A DNA stretch of 64,000 bases from NCBI GenBank assembly GCA_950022655.1, contig OX465579.1, positions 16,343,088 through 16,407,087 on the forward strand, in the 5' to 3' direction. Each line of letters starts with the position of its first letter. The first letter of the stretch is position 1. Shown here in pieces: positions 22,143 through 31,927 of the stretch. The stretch comes from Alentia gelatinosa (Eukaryota; Annelida; Polychaeta; Phyllodocida; Polynoidae). The notes under the pieces are model-generated. The model saw only the letters and a list, made by a program, of their open reading frames with translations. It searched no databases and was not told the origin of the DNA. Made by a program: the position numbers and the translations under genes.

Positions 22143-22662
22143 GGCCCGGCGTCCACCTACTGCGATATGGCTCCAATACGGTCTACGATGCACCTCCCGA
22201 TAAAAAATCAAAATCGCGTCGGAAGGTCACCTGATATCGGGGCAGTTGACCACGTTTCTGCGATTAGGCACAGAAAAAACCATTAAGGGGGCGTCCACCA
22301 ACCACGACAAGGCTACGACAATGGCTTTCCGACAAGGTCCACGACAGGTCTATGATTGGAGACCTTGTCATAGCCTTGTCGTGGTTGGTGGACCCTAGTT
22401 CCCGACAAGAGGCTACAACAAGGCCACGACAGGCTGCGACATGAAGCTTGTCGGGGGCTTGTCGAGGGGCTTCCAACAAGGTTACGACAATATCGAACAA
22501 GTTTGATTTTTGCCACGACTGGAGCCTTGTCGTGGAGTGTTGTGGTTTCCTCGATATCACTGTGTTGGCACCATGGACGCCTTTTTTTACGGTAACCAGC
22601 AACGTCTACGACACGCCCCGACACCGCTGTCGTAAAGTGGTCTACGATGCACTTCCCGATAA
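22143..22662. mobile_element. Mosaic: B left half, family C insertion, B scrap
   Basis: B starts at GGCCCGGCGTCCACCTACTG and breaks after CGATTAGGCACAGAAAAAAC. Family C begins at about 22286 (GGGGGCGTCCACCAACCACG) after ATTA and is cut at about 22636. A B piece TGGTCTACGATGCACTTCCC follows and joins an A module-1 fragment. The three joins show successive insertion and deletion. Confidence 0.7.
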
Positions 22663-23036
22663 ATATTACTATGCGTCAACTCCTCGGAGCATACCACCAC
22701 TTTTATTATCCACCTAATACAAAGTGTCCATAGTAAACACATAGGGAGTTTGTATGGACATACCCGGCGCATACGGATATATTGTATGCTCGGGTGGCGC
22801 ATACGGAAAGTAGTGCGTACGGAAAAATAGTGCATAACTAAAATGAACTGATATCGACATGCCACTTGCCCAGAAAAGGTGGATAATAGATACAATATAG
22901 ACTGGTTTCAGATAAAAGCGGTTATATACTCCTCAGAATTGACTCTGCGCAATATCCTAGCATGCGCTCGGATATTACTACGCGTCAACATCTCGAAGCA
23001 TACCACCACTTGTATCTGAAACCAGTCAATATTGTG
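22662..23036. mobile_element. Composite element A
   Basis: A half of module 1 (TATTACTATGCGTCAACTCC...) is followed by module 2 from TTTATTATCCACCTAATACA to GGTGGATAATAGATAC. A complete palindromic module 1, ACAATATAGACTGGTTTCAG to ACCAGTCAATATTGTG, follows. Confidence 0.7.
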
Positions 23037-23039
23037 TAT

Positions 23040-23789
23040 ATCTTAACTCTTAACAATGCCTTTTGAACATGCGTAATAATCATGCTACAGATTACTCCTA
23101 CTAATACTGTGAGTGGGAGGCTTATCTTGGTACTAATCACGCTTGCTAATCATATCTAATAACCCCGCCTACTGGTCACGACTCTTAATCACACTCACTA
23201 TAATCAGATATAACATATGTTCCTTTATCTGTAATCATAGATATCAATGCGTATCTATCATACTTCACACACATAAACATTATGGCATATCAAAAACCAT
23301 CTGTTTTGCAATCAACGCAAAGTATGATCTCAATCTTGTGTGTCATTAGTTATCATTCCAGGAATTGCTCATCATTCTGGTCCATCTAATCAGATTGTTC
23401 ACATTCATTTCCACCAAGGATAGCGCCCCAGAGTGGGAAAACCAGGCGTTATGATAAGTTGAACGATAAGTTGAACGATAAGTTGAACGAATGATAAGTT
23501 GAACGATCTCCCTCATTTACCCCTTTATAGCCATCCGCCATGTCGGTTTGTATCAGCATCAGCTCCTAGATTAAGGATTTATGTGTATCAGTGTAGTTAG
23601 CTCTGAGATTTGAGATTAAGCGTCTGTCGATAGCAACTCGTGTATGAACGAGGGTGACTAGAGTTATCTTAGATAAGATGGCTGGTGTGTCAGCTATCAT
23701 TAGTCCCCTGTACAGTGTAGTGTGTGTGAAATATAGTAGCTCCCTATTTGGCGAGAGGAACGGCTCCTTTTGAAGCCATCCAACTCTGA
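23040..23789. other. Unassigned sequence with a 12-bp minisatellite
   Basis: GATAAGTTGAAC is repeated about four times at 23455-23510. Otherwise no gene or repeat boundary was recognised. Confidence 0.4.
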
Positions 23790-24177
23790 TTAACCCTTTA
23801 ACAGCAGGAAGATGCCTCCAGGCATTCCCCTGGCTACGGCAGAAAGATGCCTCCAGGCATTCCCCTGGCTATGGCAAGAAGATGCCTGAAGGCATCCTAG
23901 AGGCATCATTGATACTTATATGAAAAATTCAATAGATAAAAAGGTAATTGTTTGATTTATAAGAAATTTTGACAAGGTATAAGAGACATATTGACCTTTG
24001 ATTTGGTATAACAAAATATGATCAGTCACCAAGGTAAACTACTTAAATCACATGACACGTCGCATGACATTGCTATTTCCCAAAAAAAGGTGCCTGCCGT
24101 AGCAGGGTCATTTTGGCAGGCTATGTCTGCTGTGTAATGCTGAGCAGGGGAACAGGGTGCGGCAGGGAAAGGGTTAA
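23790..24177. mobile_element. piggyBac-like MITE, family V
   Basis: TTAA (23790-23793) then CCCTTTAACAGCAGG at the left; GGCAGGGAAAGGG then TTAA (24174-24177) at the right. TTAA duplications with CCCTTT-type ends are characteristic of the piggyBac superfamily. Near the left end a ~37-bp unit with GATGCCTCCAGGCATTCCCC is duplicated. A second member sits at 56047-56402. It contains no transposase gene. Confidence 0.75.
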
Positions 24178-24180
24178 GGA

Positions 24181-24537
24181 AGAAACCAACAAGTTTTGAT
24201 CAAAGTCGTTGTTCTCCACGAATTTGATGCGGAGTGATATGAACGAGGTGACGGCTGAGTAAATATCACATAGCATTCAAACGAGAACTTTGACCAAAAC
24301 GAGTTGCTTTCTGCATTATCTCACCCCTGTACATCTTAATAGATGGGCGACAAACGGGATATAGACCATGGAGAACAGACTGCAATACTTGTAGGGGCAT
24401 GGAGAACAAGTTCCCAGTGTTATGTCTCTGGACATTTATTCCAGGGGTGAGATAAAAACTGCAATACTTGGAGGGGCATGGAGAACGAGTTCCAATGTTG
24501 AGCCTGTGGGACAAAAGTACCAGGGGTGAGATTAATA
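24181..24537. mobile_element. Two-module fold-back element, family G
   Basis: The hairpin module is AAACCAACAAGTTTTGATCA with GTCGTTGTTCTCCACGAATT, mirrored around a GAACGAGGTGACGGCTGAGT core by AACTTTGACCAAAACGAGTT. The linear module is TTATCTCACCCCTGTACATC to ACCAGGGGTGAGATTAAT. Copies are at 28368-28672, 36212-36395, 46118-46416, 49180-49290 (part) and 52803-53075. It is non-coding. Confidence 0.75.
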
Positions 24538-24685
24538 TCCCAGTAAACACACTACATGTTTTTACCTAGGAAATATAGGTAGATAAAAGTTTATTTTCAA
24601 GCAGATGTAGCTCAAACGATGTTTTGGTAGATATACCTGGTTAATTCCCGACGTTTGCGCAACATAGAAAACTCATGTAGATTAA

Positions 24686-24934
24686 GGCCTGGTCTACGAT
24701 GCACCTTCCGATACAAAATCAAAATCGAGTCAGAAGGTCACCTAATATTGAGGCAGTTGACCACGTTTCTGCGATTAGGCACCGAAAAAAAACCTTCTGA
24801 TGCATGGTGGATTAGCATGTCTAGACATATGTCTACGATTTTGCACCTTCTCGATATGTCTCCGATATTTACTTTTTGAATCGGTGCCATATCGGTAGGT
24901 CTAAATTTCTATCGCAGTAGGTGGACGCCAGGCT
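24686..24934. mobile_element. MITE family B copy, left-end deletion
   Basis: It starts AAGGCCTGGTCTACGATGCA, lacking about 30 bp between the terminus and the second block, and continues normally to GGTGGACGCCAGGCT followed by TTA. Confidence 0.8.
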
Positions 24935-24952
24935 TTACGAACCTAACCCTAA

Positions 24953-25233
24953 GGCCCGGTGTCCACCTACTACGATGGAATCGTTGACCTCCCGAAATGG
25001 CACCGATACAAAATGTCAAAATCTGTGCAATATCGGGAAGGTGCAAAATCGTAGACATATGTCTAGACAAGCCAATACACCATGCGTTGTATGGGGTTTT
25101 TATCGGTTTCTAATCGCAGGAACGTGGTCAACTGCCCCGATATCAGGTAACCTTCCGACGCGATTTTGATTTTTTATCGGGAGGTGCATCGTAGACCATA
25201 TCGGTGCCATACGTTGTAGGTGGACGCCGGGCC
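24953..25233. mobile_element. MITE family B copy in tandem-duplication unit 1
   Basis: Full length and opposite in internal orientation to the previous copy. It is flanked by TAA (24950-24952) and TTA (25234-25236). It sits after CGAACCTAACCC, exactly where unit 2 of the duplication (25612-25626) carries a D element instead. Confidence 0.85.
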
Positions 25234-25626
25234 TTACCCTATGTGAATTAACGTAAATTGTTTACGTAGCTATAACGTATTCGTGTTAACTGGGGTTGTA
25301 GTACAATGTAGATCATCCCATCGGACGTGTTTTACTTGGCCCCTGGCAGCACGACTTGGCCTTGTGGCGCTTAACACTTGCATGCTCTGGTAGAATTAGT
25401 GTGACTTCTCGTAGCTCTGTGTGTCACACTCCAGCGTCAGTGGGCGTTCTGGGCGTTGCCGCCACATTACATATTTAACCAGATCAAAAGTCTCTGACGC
25501 GCCTTTTTCGCCTTCTCCGCCAGCTCCAATTGGCGAGTGAGTTGTAGCCATGTACTGTGTTGTTTTTGTTAGGTCTAAATTTCTATCGTAGTAGGTGGAC
25601 GTCAGGCCTTACGAACCTAACCCTAA

Positions 25627-25772
25627 AAGCGGGCTCCCACTATCAAGATTTGAGCCTCCGACACACTACGATAGCCTTACGACAAGCGTTCCAATGAAAA
25701 AAAAATGAAATTATTATAGGAAGGAACGAGTCTAGCTTTCACGATAGCCCCGGTCCTTCCGATAAAAATGTA
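25627..25772. mobile_element. MITE family D, partial copy
   Basis: AAGCGGGCTCCCACTATCAA, GAGCCTCCGACACACTACGA and GACAAGCGTTCCAATGAAAA match the left arm of 20041-20237. The right arm is disrupted at TCACGATAGCCCCGGTCCTT. Confidence 0.7.
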
Positions 25773-26100
25773 TGTGGATTTACGTAACGTGTTTACGTAG
25801 CTATAACGTATTCGTGTTAACTGGGGTTGTAGTACAATGTAGATCATCCTATCGGACGTGTTTTACTTGGCCCCTGGCAGCACGACTTGGCCTTGTGGCG
25901 CTTAACACTTGCATGCTCTGGTCGAATTAGTGTGACTTCTCGTAGCTCTGTGTGTCACACTCCAGCGTCAGTAGGCGTTCTGGGCGTTGCCGCCACATTA
26001 CATATTTAACCAGATCAAAAGTCTCTGACGCGCCTTTTTCGCCGTCTCCGCCAGCTCCAATTGGCGAGTGAGTTGTAGCCATGTACTGTGTTGTTTTTTT

Positions 26101-27050
26101 ATCCTCACTCACTAAGGCTCGCTTTCTTGTTTTTCTCCTACGGCAGTCTGCCGCCGTAACATTGTCTTGGGGCCAGGGACAGGAGCCTGGCTGGCGGCGG
26201 AGGAGGCGGCGTGTCGCCGGGCCCTGCCCCGCGGGAGCCCGATAGTGCTCCGCCCAGCCCCGGCCTCGGCGAGCTGCTCCGAGCTGCTCTGATAGTGTCG
26301 GCAGAGCGGCTCCACCCACGGCTATCTGTAGACTCTTGGCACCGCCTTAAGAAGACGCGAGGCGGGGTGGGGGAAGCGACCTGGGATTTGCAACAGACAT
26401 GATGGTGGTAGAGGAGAAGGGGTTGGTGGCCGCCCCAAGGGCAACTGATCAAAACAGTTTAACCTGATAATGGTCTTGTTGTCCGGGTATTATGCGGATT
26501 ATTTCTGAGTGGTTTTCTTCGATGGATCGATGGGGAAGAAGCGTGTATAAAACGAAAGAAAACAAATTGAATTGGCACTGTTCTCAGTGTAACTATGGCT
26601 CTTGTGGTTTGTGTTTAGTTTGGTTTGGTTTGGTTGATTTAATGTCCGGTCAGTTGAATTTTCTCTTCCAAGAGCCATATCGTAGTACGTGGACGCCTTT
26701 GAGAACTTTTCCAGTTTTCCTATTGCTTAGATAGGGTTTTCCCTATTGCTTAGATAGGGTTTTCCCTATTGCTTAGGTAGGGTGGTTTGCCTGGAAGATC
26801 CAGGCCTCACATGTGCTTATATCTGTTCAAATATCTTGGAGTCGCTTAGGAATTCAAGAAGCTCCTTTCTACCAGTTGTGTGCAAGGCACTGCGTAGTGA
26901 TGTTGTTTTCTTTAGGAATCTTTCCCTACATTCCTTTGTTACCTGACAATGGATGTGGTTTTAGATGTTCAATGTTCAGGTGTATGTAGCATGTCTTGCA
27001 CATGGATCCTTAGTAACCTTCAAGGAGTTGTCCATGTGTTAGTCTGGTTA
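26101..27050. other. GC-rich block, B scrap and small tandem repeat, otherwise unassigned
   Basis: 26150-26360 is GC-rich with multi-phase open frames and no recognised product. 26673-26698 (GCCATATCGTAGTACGTGGA) is a scrap of the B terminus. 26708-26780 holds about three copies of a 23-bp unit TTTCCCTATTGCTTAGATAG. No gene was recognised. Confidence 0.4.
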
Positions 27051-27767
27051 AGTGGAATTCACACGGTGGGATTCATGTACCTCACAGAGTGTGTGTCTGA
27101 GACAAATCCTGTTCAGATTCCGTAATATAATTCTCTTCGTCTGAATTGTTGGATTCCATTTCCCTGGGACAAATTTTTTCCCCTTCAATCGTGGGCAATG
27201 ATAGCCCTTAAAGTGGGATTTTCAGGGTGGGGATTCATGTACCTCACAGGGTGTTCGTCTGAGACAAATCCTGCTGAGATTCTGCACTGGAACACAATCT
27301 CGTCGTCTGAATTGTAGGATTCTATATCCCTGAGACAACCTTTTCCCCTGCAATTGTCAGCAATATTTACCTCTGAAAAGGTGCAGAATCCCATGAGATT
27401 TGGATTTTAAACGTGTTTAAAATCGATGGGGTCATTTTGGTGAGACGAATGGACCCATTGCTGAGTTTCCGACTAAGTACCTAATCTAGCCAATAGGAGA
27501 CCAGCAAGCAGGATCACATGTTTGTCACAACCCTCATCTGAAAGGTACTTGAGTCCCAGGGTGAGTGTTTACTGGGAATATGCCTGAGACTATGTACCAG
27601 GTGTGTCCTTCCATGTAAACCCAATTCGCCATTTTTTCCTTGAAACTAATATAAGCACCTTGCCACCAGAATGTTTTACCAAACAAGAATTGTCTAAGAC
27701 TCGGGGAAAGGTGTGAAGTACACCCGTCTTAGGCACATTAGTCTCGACGTGTGAATCACACTTTAGA
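27050..27767. mobile_element. Family F element, ~0.7 kb
   Basis: Starts AAGTGGAATTCACACGGTGG and ends CGTGTGAATCACACTTTA. Blocks CATGTACCTCACAG-GTGT, CTGAGACAAATCCTG and TTTAAACGTGTTTAAAATCG are shared with 3972-4203 and 50850-52720. The first arm is present twice (27055 and 27213). It encodes nothing recognisable. Confidence 0.65.
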
Positions 27768-28075
27768 CTGGTCAGTTTGATCTGTTCTGATCTGCTCAGG
27801 TTATCTTTTCTGAAGATTTGGTTGATGGCCCATACAATAATCCTTAATTCATTACTTCTGGCACTGTTCCAGATGCTCTGCCAATATTTTTGCAATTGCT
27901 CTTTAGACATTGGTTTCGAATCCATATGAGGAATTGCATGGGCTCCATATTGTCTGCCCAGTGCTCCCTCGGCTGCATGATCTGCAGTTTCATTGCCCTT
28001 AATTTCTATGTGGCTATGAAGCCAGCATAAGACCACCTCCTTGCCATGTTCTCTCTTAAAGGTTGTGTACGAATG
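27768..28075 (-). pseudogene. RNase H domain relic of a retrotransposon
   Basis: The minus strand reads FRHSYTTFKREHGKEVVLCW, then LHSHIEIKGNETADHAAEGA, the classical end of an RNase H fold in which W-(V/L)-x-SH-x-x-(I)-x-GNE-x-AD carries late catalytic residues (His of SH, Asp of AD). After a spacer comes YWQSIWNSARSNELRIIVWA, like the tail after RNase H in Jockey/I-type ORF2. The upstream frame ends at a TGA near 28078-28080, and downstream the frame runs into element F. Only the domain's C-terminal half survives. Confidence 0.85.
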
Positions 28076-28079
28076 TCTA

Positions 28080-28365
28080 AATCAATCTAGCTAATTTGAG
28101 TTGTTGAAAAAGGCATCGACCATTCTAGATGGAGCAATTTTGAATATTCAGCCAATCCTATTGTGACCATCGAAGGACAGACACTACAAAATATTTCTTC
28201 TAGTATTTTTACCACCAACAAAATTACAACGCATCGTATTTACGTACTTCTACCTGCAATATAATATGTGTGTGCATGGTTTCCTTAAGCTAAGAAAAGG
28301 GAATAAATGTCAAATTTAAGAAGAACATTATTTCACACATGCCTTCTGTGACATAATTGTCCTTT
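28080..28365. other. Unassigned sequence
   Basis: A/T-rich, with no recognised motif. It could be decayed upstream retrotransposon sequence. Confidence 0.25.
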
Positions 28366-28367
28366 TC

Positions 28368-28672
28368 TTATTTATCTCAACCCTGGTATTTTTGTCCTAC
28401 AGGCTTAACACTGGCTTAACTTGTTCTCCATGCCTCTACAAATATTACAGTCATTCTCTATGGTCTATGACGTCATATATCCAGAATGACGTCTGCTCTT
28501 TCAGTGTGTACAGGGGTGAGATAAATACAGAAAGCGATTAGTTTTGGTCAAAGTTATTGTGCTATAACTTAAATGAATGCTACGCAATATTCACTTTACT
28601 TCGCCTCGTTTATATCTCTGCACGTCAAACTCGTGGAGAACGATGACTTTGACCAAACTTGTTGGTTTCTTC
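28368..28672. mobile_element. Two-module element, family G (inverted order)
   Basis: The linear module from TTATCTCAACCCTGGTATTT to GTGTACAGGGGTGAGATAAA is followed by a hairpin module from AGTTTTGGTCAAAGTTATTG to AACGATGACTTTGACCAAAC. The module order is reversed relative to 24181, consistent with the opposite orientation. Confidence 0.7.
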
Positions 28673-28875
28673 TTTAATCCCAACTGTGCCCATAAGGTAT
28701 CTCCGGTGCAACCAAAGAGAGGAGGATTGGTGCAACTGATGACCCTACAGTAGACATATCTGATATTGTATATTATTAGAAATTAAATATTGAATTAGGT
28801 TATATCTCATGAGGCTATAATAGAACAATAAACGTCTAGCCAATCTATTTGCAGCACAGTACATTATTACTGTTA

Positions 28876-29157
28876 GGCCCGGCGTGCACCTACTACGATA
28901 GAATCGTAGACCTCCCGATATGGCACCGATACAAAATGTCAAAATCGGTGCCATATCGGGAAGGTGCAAAATCATAGACATATGTCTAGACAAGCCAATC
29001 CACCATGCATTGTATGGGTTTTTTATCGGTATCAAATCGCAAACACGTGGTCAACTGCCCCGATATCAGGTAACCTTCCGACCCGATTTTGATTTTCTAT
29101 CGGGAGGTGCATCATAGACCATGTCGGAGCCATATCGTAGTAGGTGGACGCCGGACC
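28876..29157. mobile_element. MITE family B copy, full length
   Basis: Flanked by TTA (28873-28875 and 29158-29160). 282 bp, opposite orientation to copy 2. It includes TATGTCTAGACA and the paired CGATATGGCACCGAT / ATCGGTGCCATATCG blocks. Confidence 0.88.
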
Positions 29158-29229
29158 TTATTATAACTGCTATTAACATAAACGATATTTTAGTATCATT
29201 TATAGATGTTATTTCAAATAGATTAGTAA

Positions 29230-29525
29230 ATCTTCATTTATCAGCCTCTCCCGCTTTGAATCGATCATTGTGCACAAACTGATAGTTTGTGAACTCTGTA
29301 CCACGTGACTTGATGTAAAACTGTGCTTTTAGAGCATGCTCACATGCCCTATATATACATTGCCTAAAGGTGGTCACATATGGACTTCCAGCATACTGCA
29401 AAAACACTATCTGCGTACTATTCAGCGTGATATTAGGAAAGGAGCAGGGTGCCAGTGTCTCAGGGTCAGGCATGCCAAGCTGAACATGACCAGAATGCAA
29501 GTTGACTGGATGCAAATGGCTTACA
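29230..29525 (-). repeat. Family K relic and unassigned minus open frame
   Basis: The 29330-29425 block shares TTTGCAGTATGCTGGAAGTC and GGGCATGTGAGCATGCTCTA (minus strand) with 6220-6335. The overlapping 93-codon minus frame has no recognised motif. Confidence 0.35.
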
Positions 29526-29529
29526 GATT

Positions 29530-30240
29530 CGGCTGAAAGTCGTCAGGTGGTAAATTTGGTAATCGCCGCCCATAATTGTTTAGTGTAAAAGCCAGGTGAC
29601 TGTACCTTTACCTGATGTTTAAACTAGACAACTAAATATGTGGCGACTGTAGATCATCAAGTCAAGAGTCGTCAGGTGGTAGAAATGGCCACCGCAAAAG
29701 TTTTCAACCTCAGAATGTACTCAAGCATTTATAATTTATAAAGTTTTTACAGAATCACCACCATTTATAATTTATAAAGTTTTTACAGAATCGCCACCTG
29801 TCTAGACGACTAATTCAAGCTGGTCGCAGGCGTCAGAGTGTGTCCAGTAGTCGTCAGGTGGTGCTGTATTGCATAATCTGACATAATCAGACAATCTTCA
29901 GTGCCCAAACACTTGGCGTTTAGACTAGACAATTTCTCGATTTTACTGCTGAAAGTCATCAGGTGCTGCTAAATTCAAAAATCGTCTAGTTTACGCCAGA
30001 TAACCAATGAGTTGCACTATGTTGTGCTATACAGGTAATCGAATTATTGCAATATTTTCTAAGCTTTTCAGCTGTCACTAGCTAAAAATCGGTACATTTA
30101 AAAAGTATAAACGCTTGAGGAAATTCTTGAGTTGATGACCATTGCGGTCGATATTATGTAATAAAGCACCACCTGACGACTATACGCTAGACGATCTACA
30201 GTTGTCACGGTTTTAGTCGTCCAGTGTAAACACCGGGTTA
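29530..30240. repeat. Family P, repeated GTCGTCAGGTGGT motif region
   Basis: GTCGTCAGGTGGT or its inverse occurs near 29540, 29670, 29850, 29950 (variant) and 30165. It alternates with GTCTAGAC/ACTAGAC segments and duplicated TTTATAATTTATAAAGTTTT blocks (29730, 29767). It is probably one decayed DNA transposon with internal repeats; the boundaries are inferred. Confidence 0.5.
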
Positions 30241-30289
30241 GTCACCAATTCATTGTAGAGGCTGGGTGACAATTATCGCTCACGCTGAC

Positions 30290-30455
30290 ACAGGTGTGGT
30301 GGGCTGTGTAAAGGTGTGGCGCCAGGTAAGGTGAGGCCCTGGACCAGTCATGCTGGCGGTGGTGGTGGAGGCGGTGGTGGAGGCGTGGGAGCGACCACCC
30401 GGCGCCAGGCAGAGTGGGGCGTGAGAGGGGGTGGCGTCGCCGGCCTGGAAGCACG
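30290..30455. other. GC-rich purine segment
   Basis: A GGTGGTGGAGGC-type repeat at 30356-30388 lies inside a GC-rich block. Open frames both ways carry Gly or Arg runs and are not convincing. Confidence 0.35.
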
Positions 30456-30469
30456 GCCGTTCTGGTCAC

Positions 30470-31315
30470 CTACCGTAAAACCCAGCTTAAAAGCCGATAT
30501 TTTTAGGGATTTTTGAAAAAAAAATCGGCTTAAAATATTTTGCCAAAGTCGGGGATCGGGTTATAACGGGGATTTTTCAAAAATTGATTTTTGAAAAAAA
30601 AAATCTATGATAAAGTACCAAAAAAAAAGAGAGATATACAAATGTGAATTCTGGTCACCTACAATAAAAAGCCTGCTAATAAGCCTATCTTTTTAGGGAT
30701 ATTTTTAGAAATCGGCTTATCAATTTTTGCCAAAGTCGGGGACCGGCTTATAACCGGGATTTTAAAAAAAATTGATTTTTGAAGAAAAAAAAATCAGTAC
30801 AAATCTATGATAAAGTACAACAAATAGAGGTATACAAATGTGAATTCTGGTCAGCTATCGCAATACTCCCGCTAATAAGTCGATTTTTTTAGGGATTAAA
30901 AAAAAATATTCGGCCTATAAATTTTTGCCAAAGTTGGGGATCGGCTTATAACTAGGGCTTTTCTAAAATTAGATTTTGGAAAAAAAAACTCAAATCCAAT
31001 AAAAATCTATAAGAAAGTACCCAAAAAAAGAGATATACCAATGTGAATCATTTAATGGTAAGCAATTTGTCAGATAGCATTTGATATCCTATGTTGGTAC
31101 AAAAGTTTATTGAAACGCTCAAATTGTGAATGGAGGAAGGGGAGATTTGGGAGAGAGAAGGGGGAGGGCAGGAACCCAAATTGGGGGGTCGGCTTATACC
31201 CTGGGCTTTCCTAAAATTAAAATGCCCCCAGAATCGGCTTACAGCATTTTGCTGAAGTGGGGGGTCGGCTTATAGCCGGGGTCGGCTTATAAGCGGGATT
31301 TTACGGTACCTCCTA
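30470..31315. mobile_element. Family O element with internal ~195-bp repeats
   Basis: The left end is TACCGTAAAACCCAGCTTAA, and the right end inverted is CTTATAAGCGGGATTTTACG. Inside, blocks ATCGGCTTATA, TTTTGCCAAAGTCGGGGATC and ATACAAATGTGAATTCTGGT recur about three times at spacings near 195-203 bp. A/T-rich homopolymers join them. It looks like a DNA transposon derivative. Confidence 0.65.
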
Positions 31316-31497
31316 AATGACACCTTCCAGCCATCTACGCCCAGCACTTAATAGATTCAGGCGCCCTTCATTCAATAAGATACCACTTAACGTTGGGTGT
31401 GGAACTTGAGTTAGATGAGCCGCCCAGACTAAATGAATTTAACCAGTTCAGACTCCATGACCTTCGTTGATCTCTACGGCAATGGCAGACATGATTC

Positions 31498-31543
31498 GTT
31501 AGAGTCTGGGAATATATCATATGATATATTCCCAGACTCTAAC
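31498..31543. repeat. Perfect 46-bp palindrome
   Basis: GTTAGAGTCTGGGAATATAT-CAT is followed with no spacer by its exact reverse complement. Each arm is 23 bp. A second perfect palindrome starts two bases later. Confidence 0.95.
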
Positions 31544-31544
31544 A

Positions 31545-31566
31545 AGTGTAACATGCATGTTACACT
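31545..31566. repeat. Perfect 22-bp palindrome
   Basis: AGTGTAACATG followed by CATGTTACACT, with no spacer and no mismatch. Confidence 0.95.
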
Positions 31567-31739
31567 CATACGAATTTATTAGTCTAGATATTCATTGTGG
31601 ATTTATAGAAGTAAGGTATGGCTGTGTTGCTTACATATATTATCCACAAACAGATAGTAAAAGTGTATGTGTATGACTGCATCTAAAGTTACAGTTGGCC
31701 CCCCCCATATGGCAGCTTAGTCATTCATTTAATTTATTT

Positions 31740-31910
31740 TAAACCTGCTAAAGGGACACCCCGGCTTAAGGGGGCACTTTGCTTAGAACGGAGGGTGTCC
31801 TCTTAAGCGTGGTTTCACTGTATATATACAGTAAAACCCGCTTGATTTCTCTTCCGGAAAAACTGTCCCCTTCACCGAGGTGTCCCAGAAGCGTGGGTTT
31901 TACTGTATAT
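31740..31910. mobile_element. Family E (pogo-like) pair, interrupted
   Basis: AAAGGGACACCCCGGCTTAA to GTGGTTTCACTG, TATATA, then CAGTAAAACCCGCTTGATTT to GTGGGTTTTACTG followed by TA. Two short E ends lie back to back. The solo LTR begins shortly after. Confidence 0.6.
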
Positions 31911-31927
31911 GTATACTTATACACATA

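Larger units (their letters stand above)
24898..26100. repeat. Tandem duplication, two ~0.6-kb units
   Basis: 25253-25562 is repeated at 25784-26097 with only about four differences that I counted (for example TCATCCCATC/TCATCCTATC, CGCCTTCTCC/CGCCGTCTCC). The leading block at 24898-24951 is repeated at 25569-25625. The spacing is 531 bp on one side and about 671 bp on the other, which the different MITEs at the shared junction explain. The unit contains CCAATTGGCGAGTGAGTTGT near its end. No coding frame is conserved. Confidence 0.9.
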
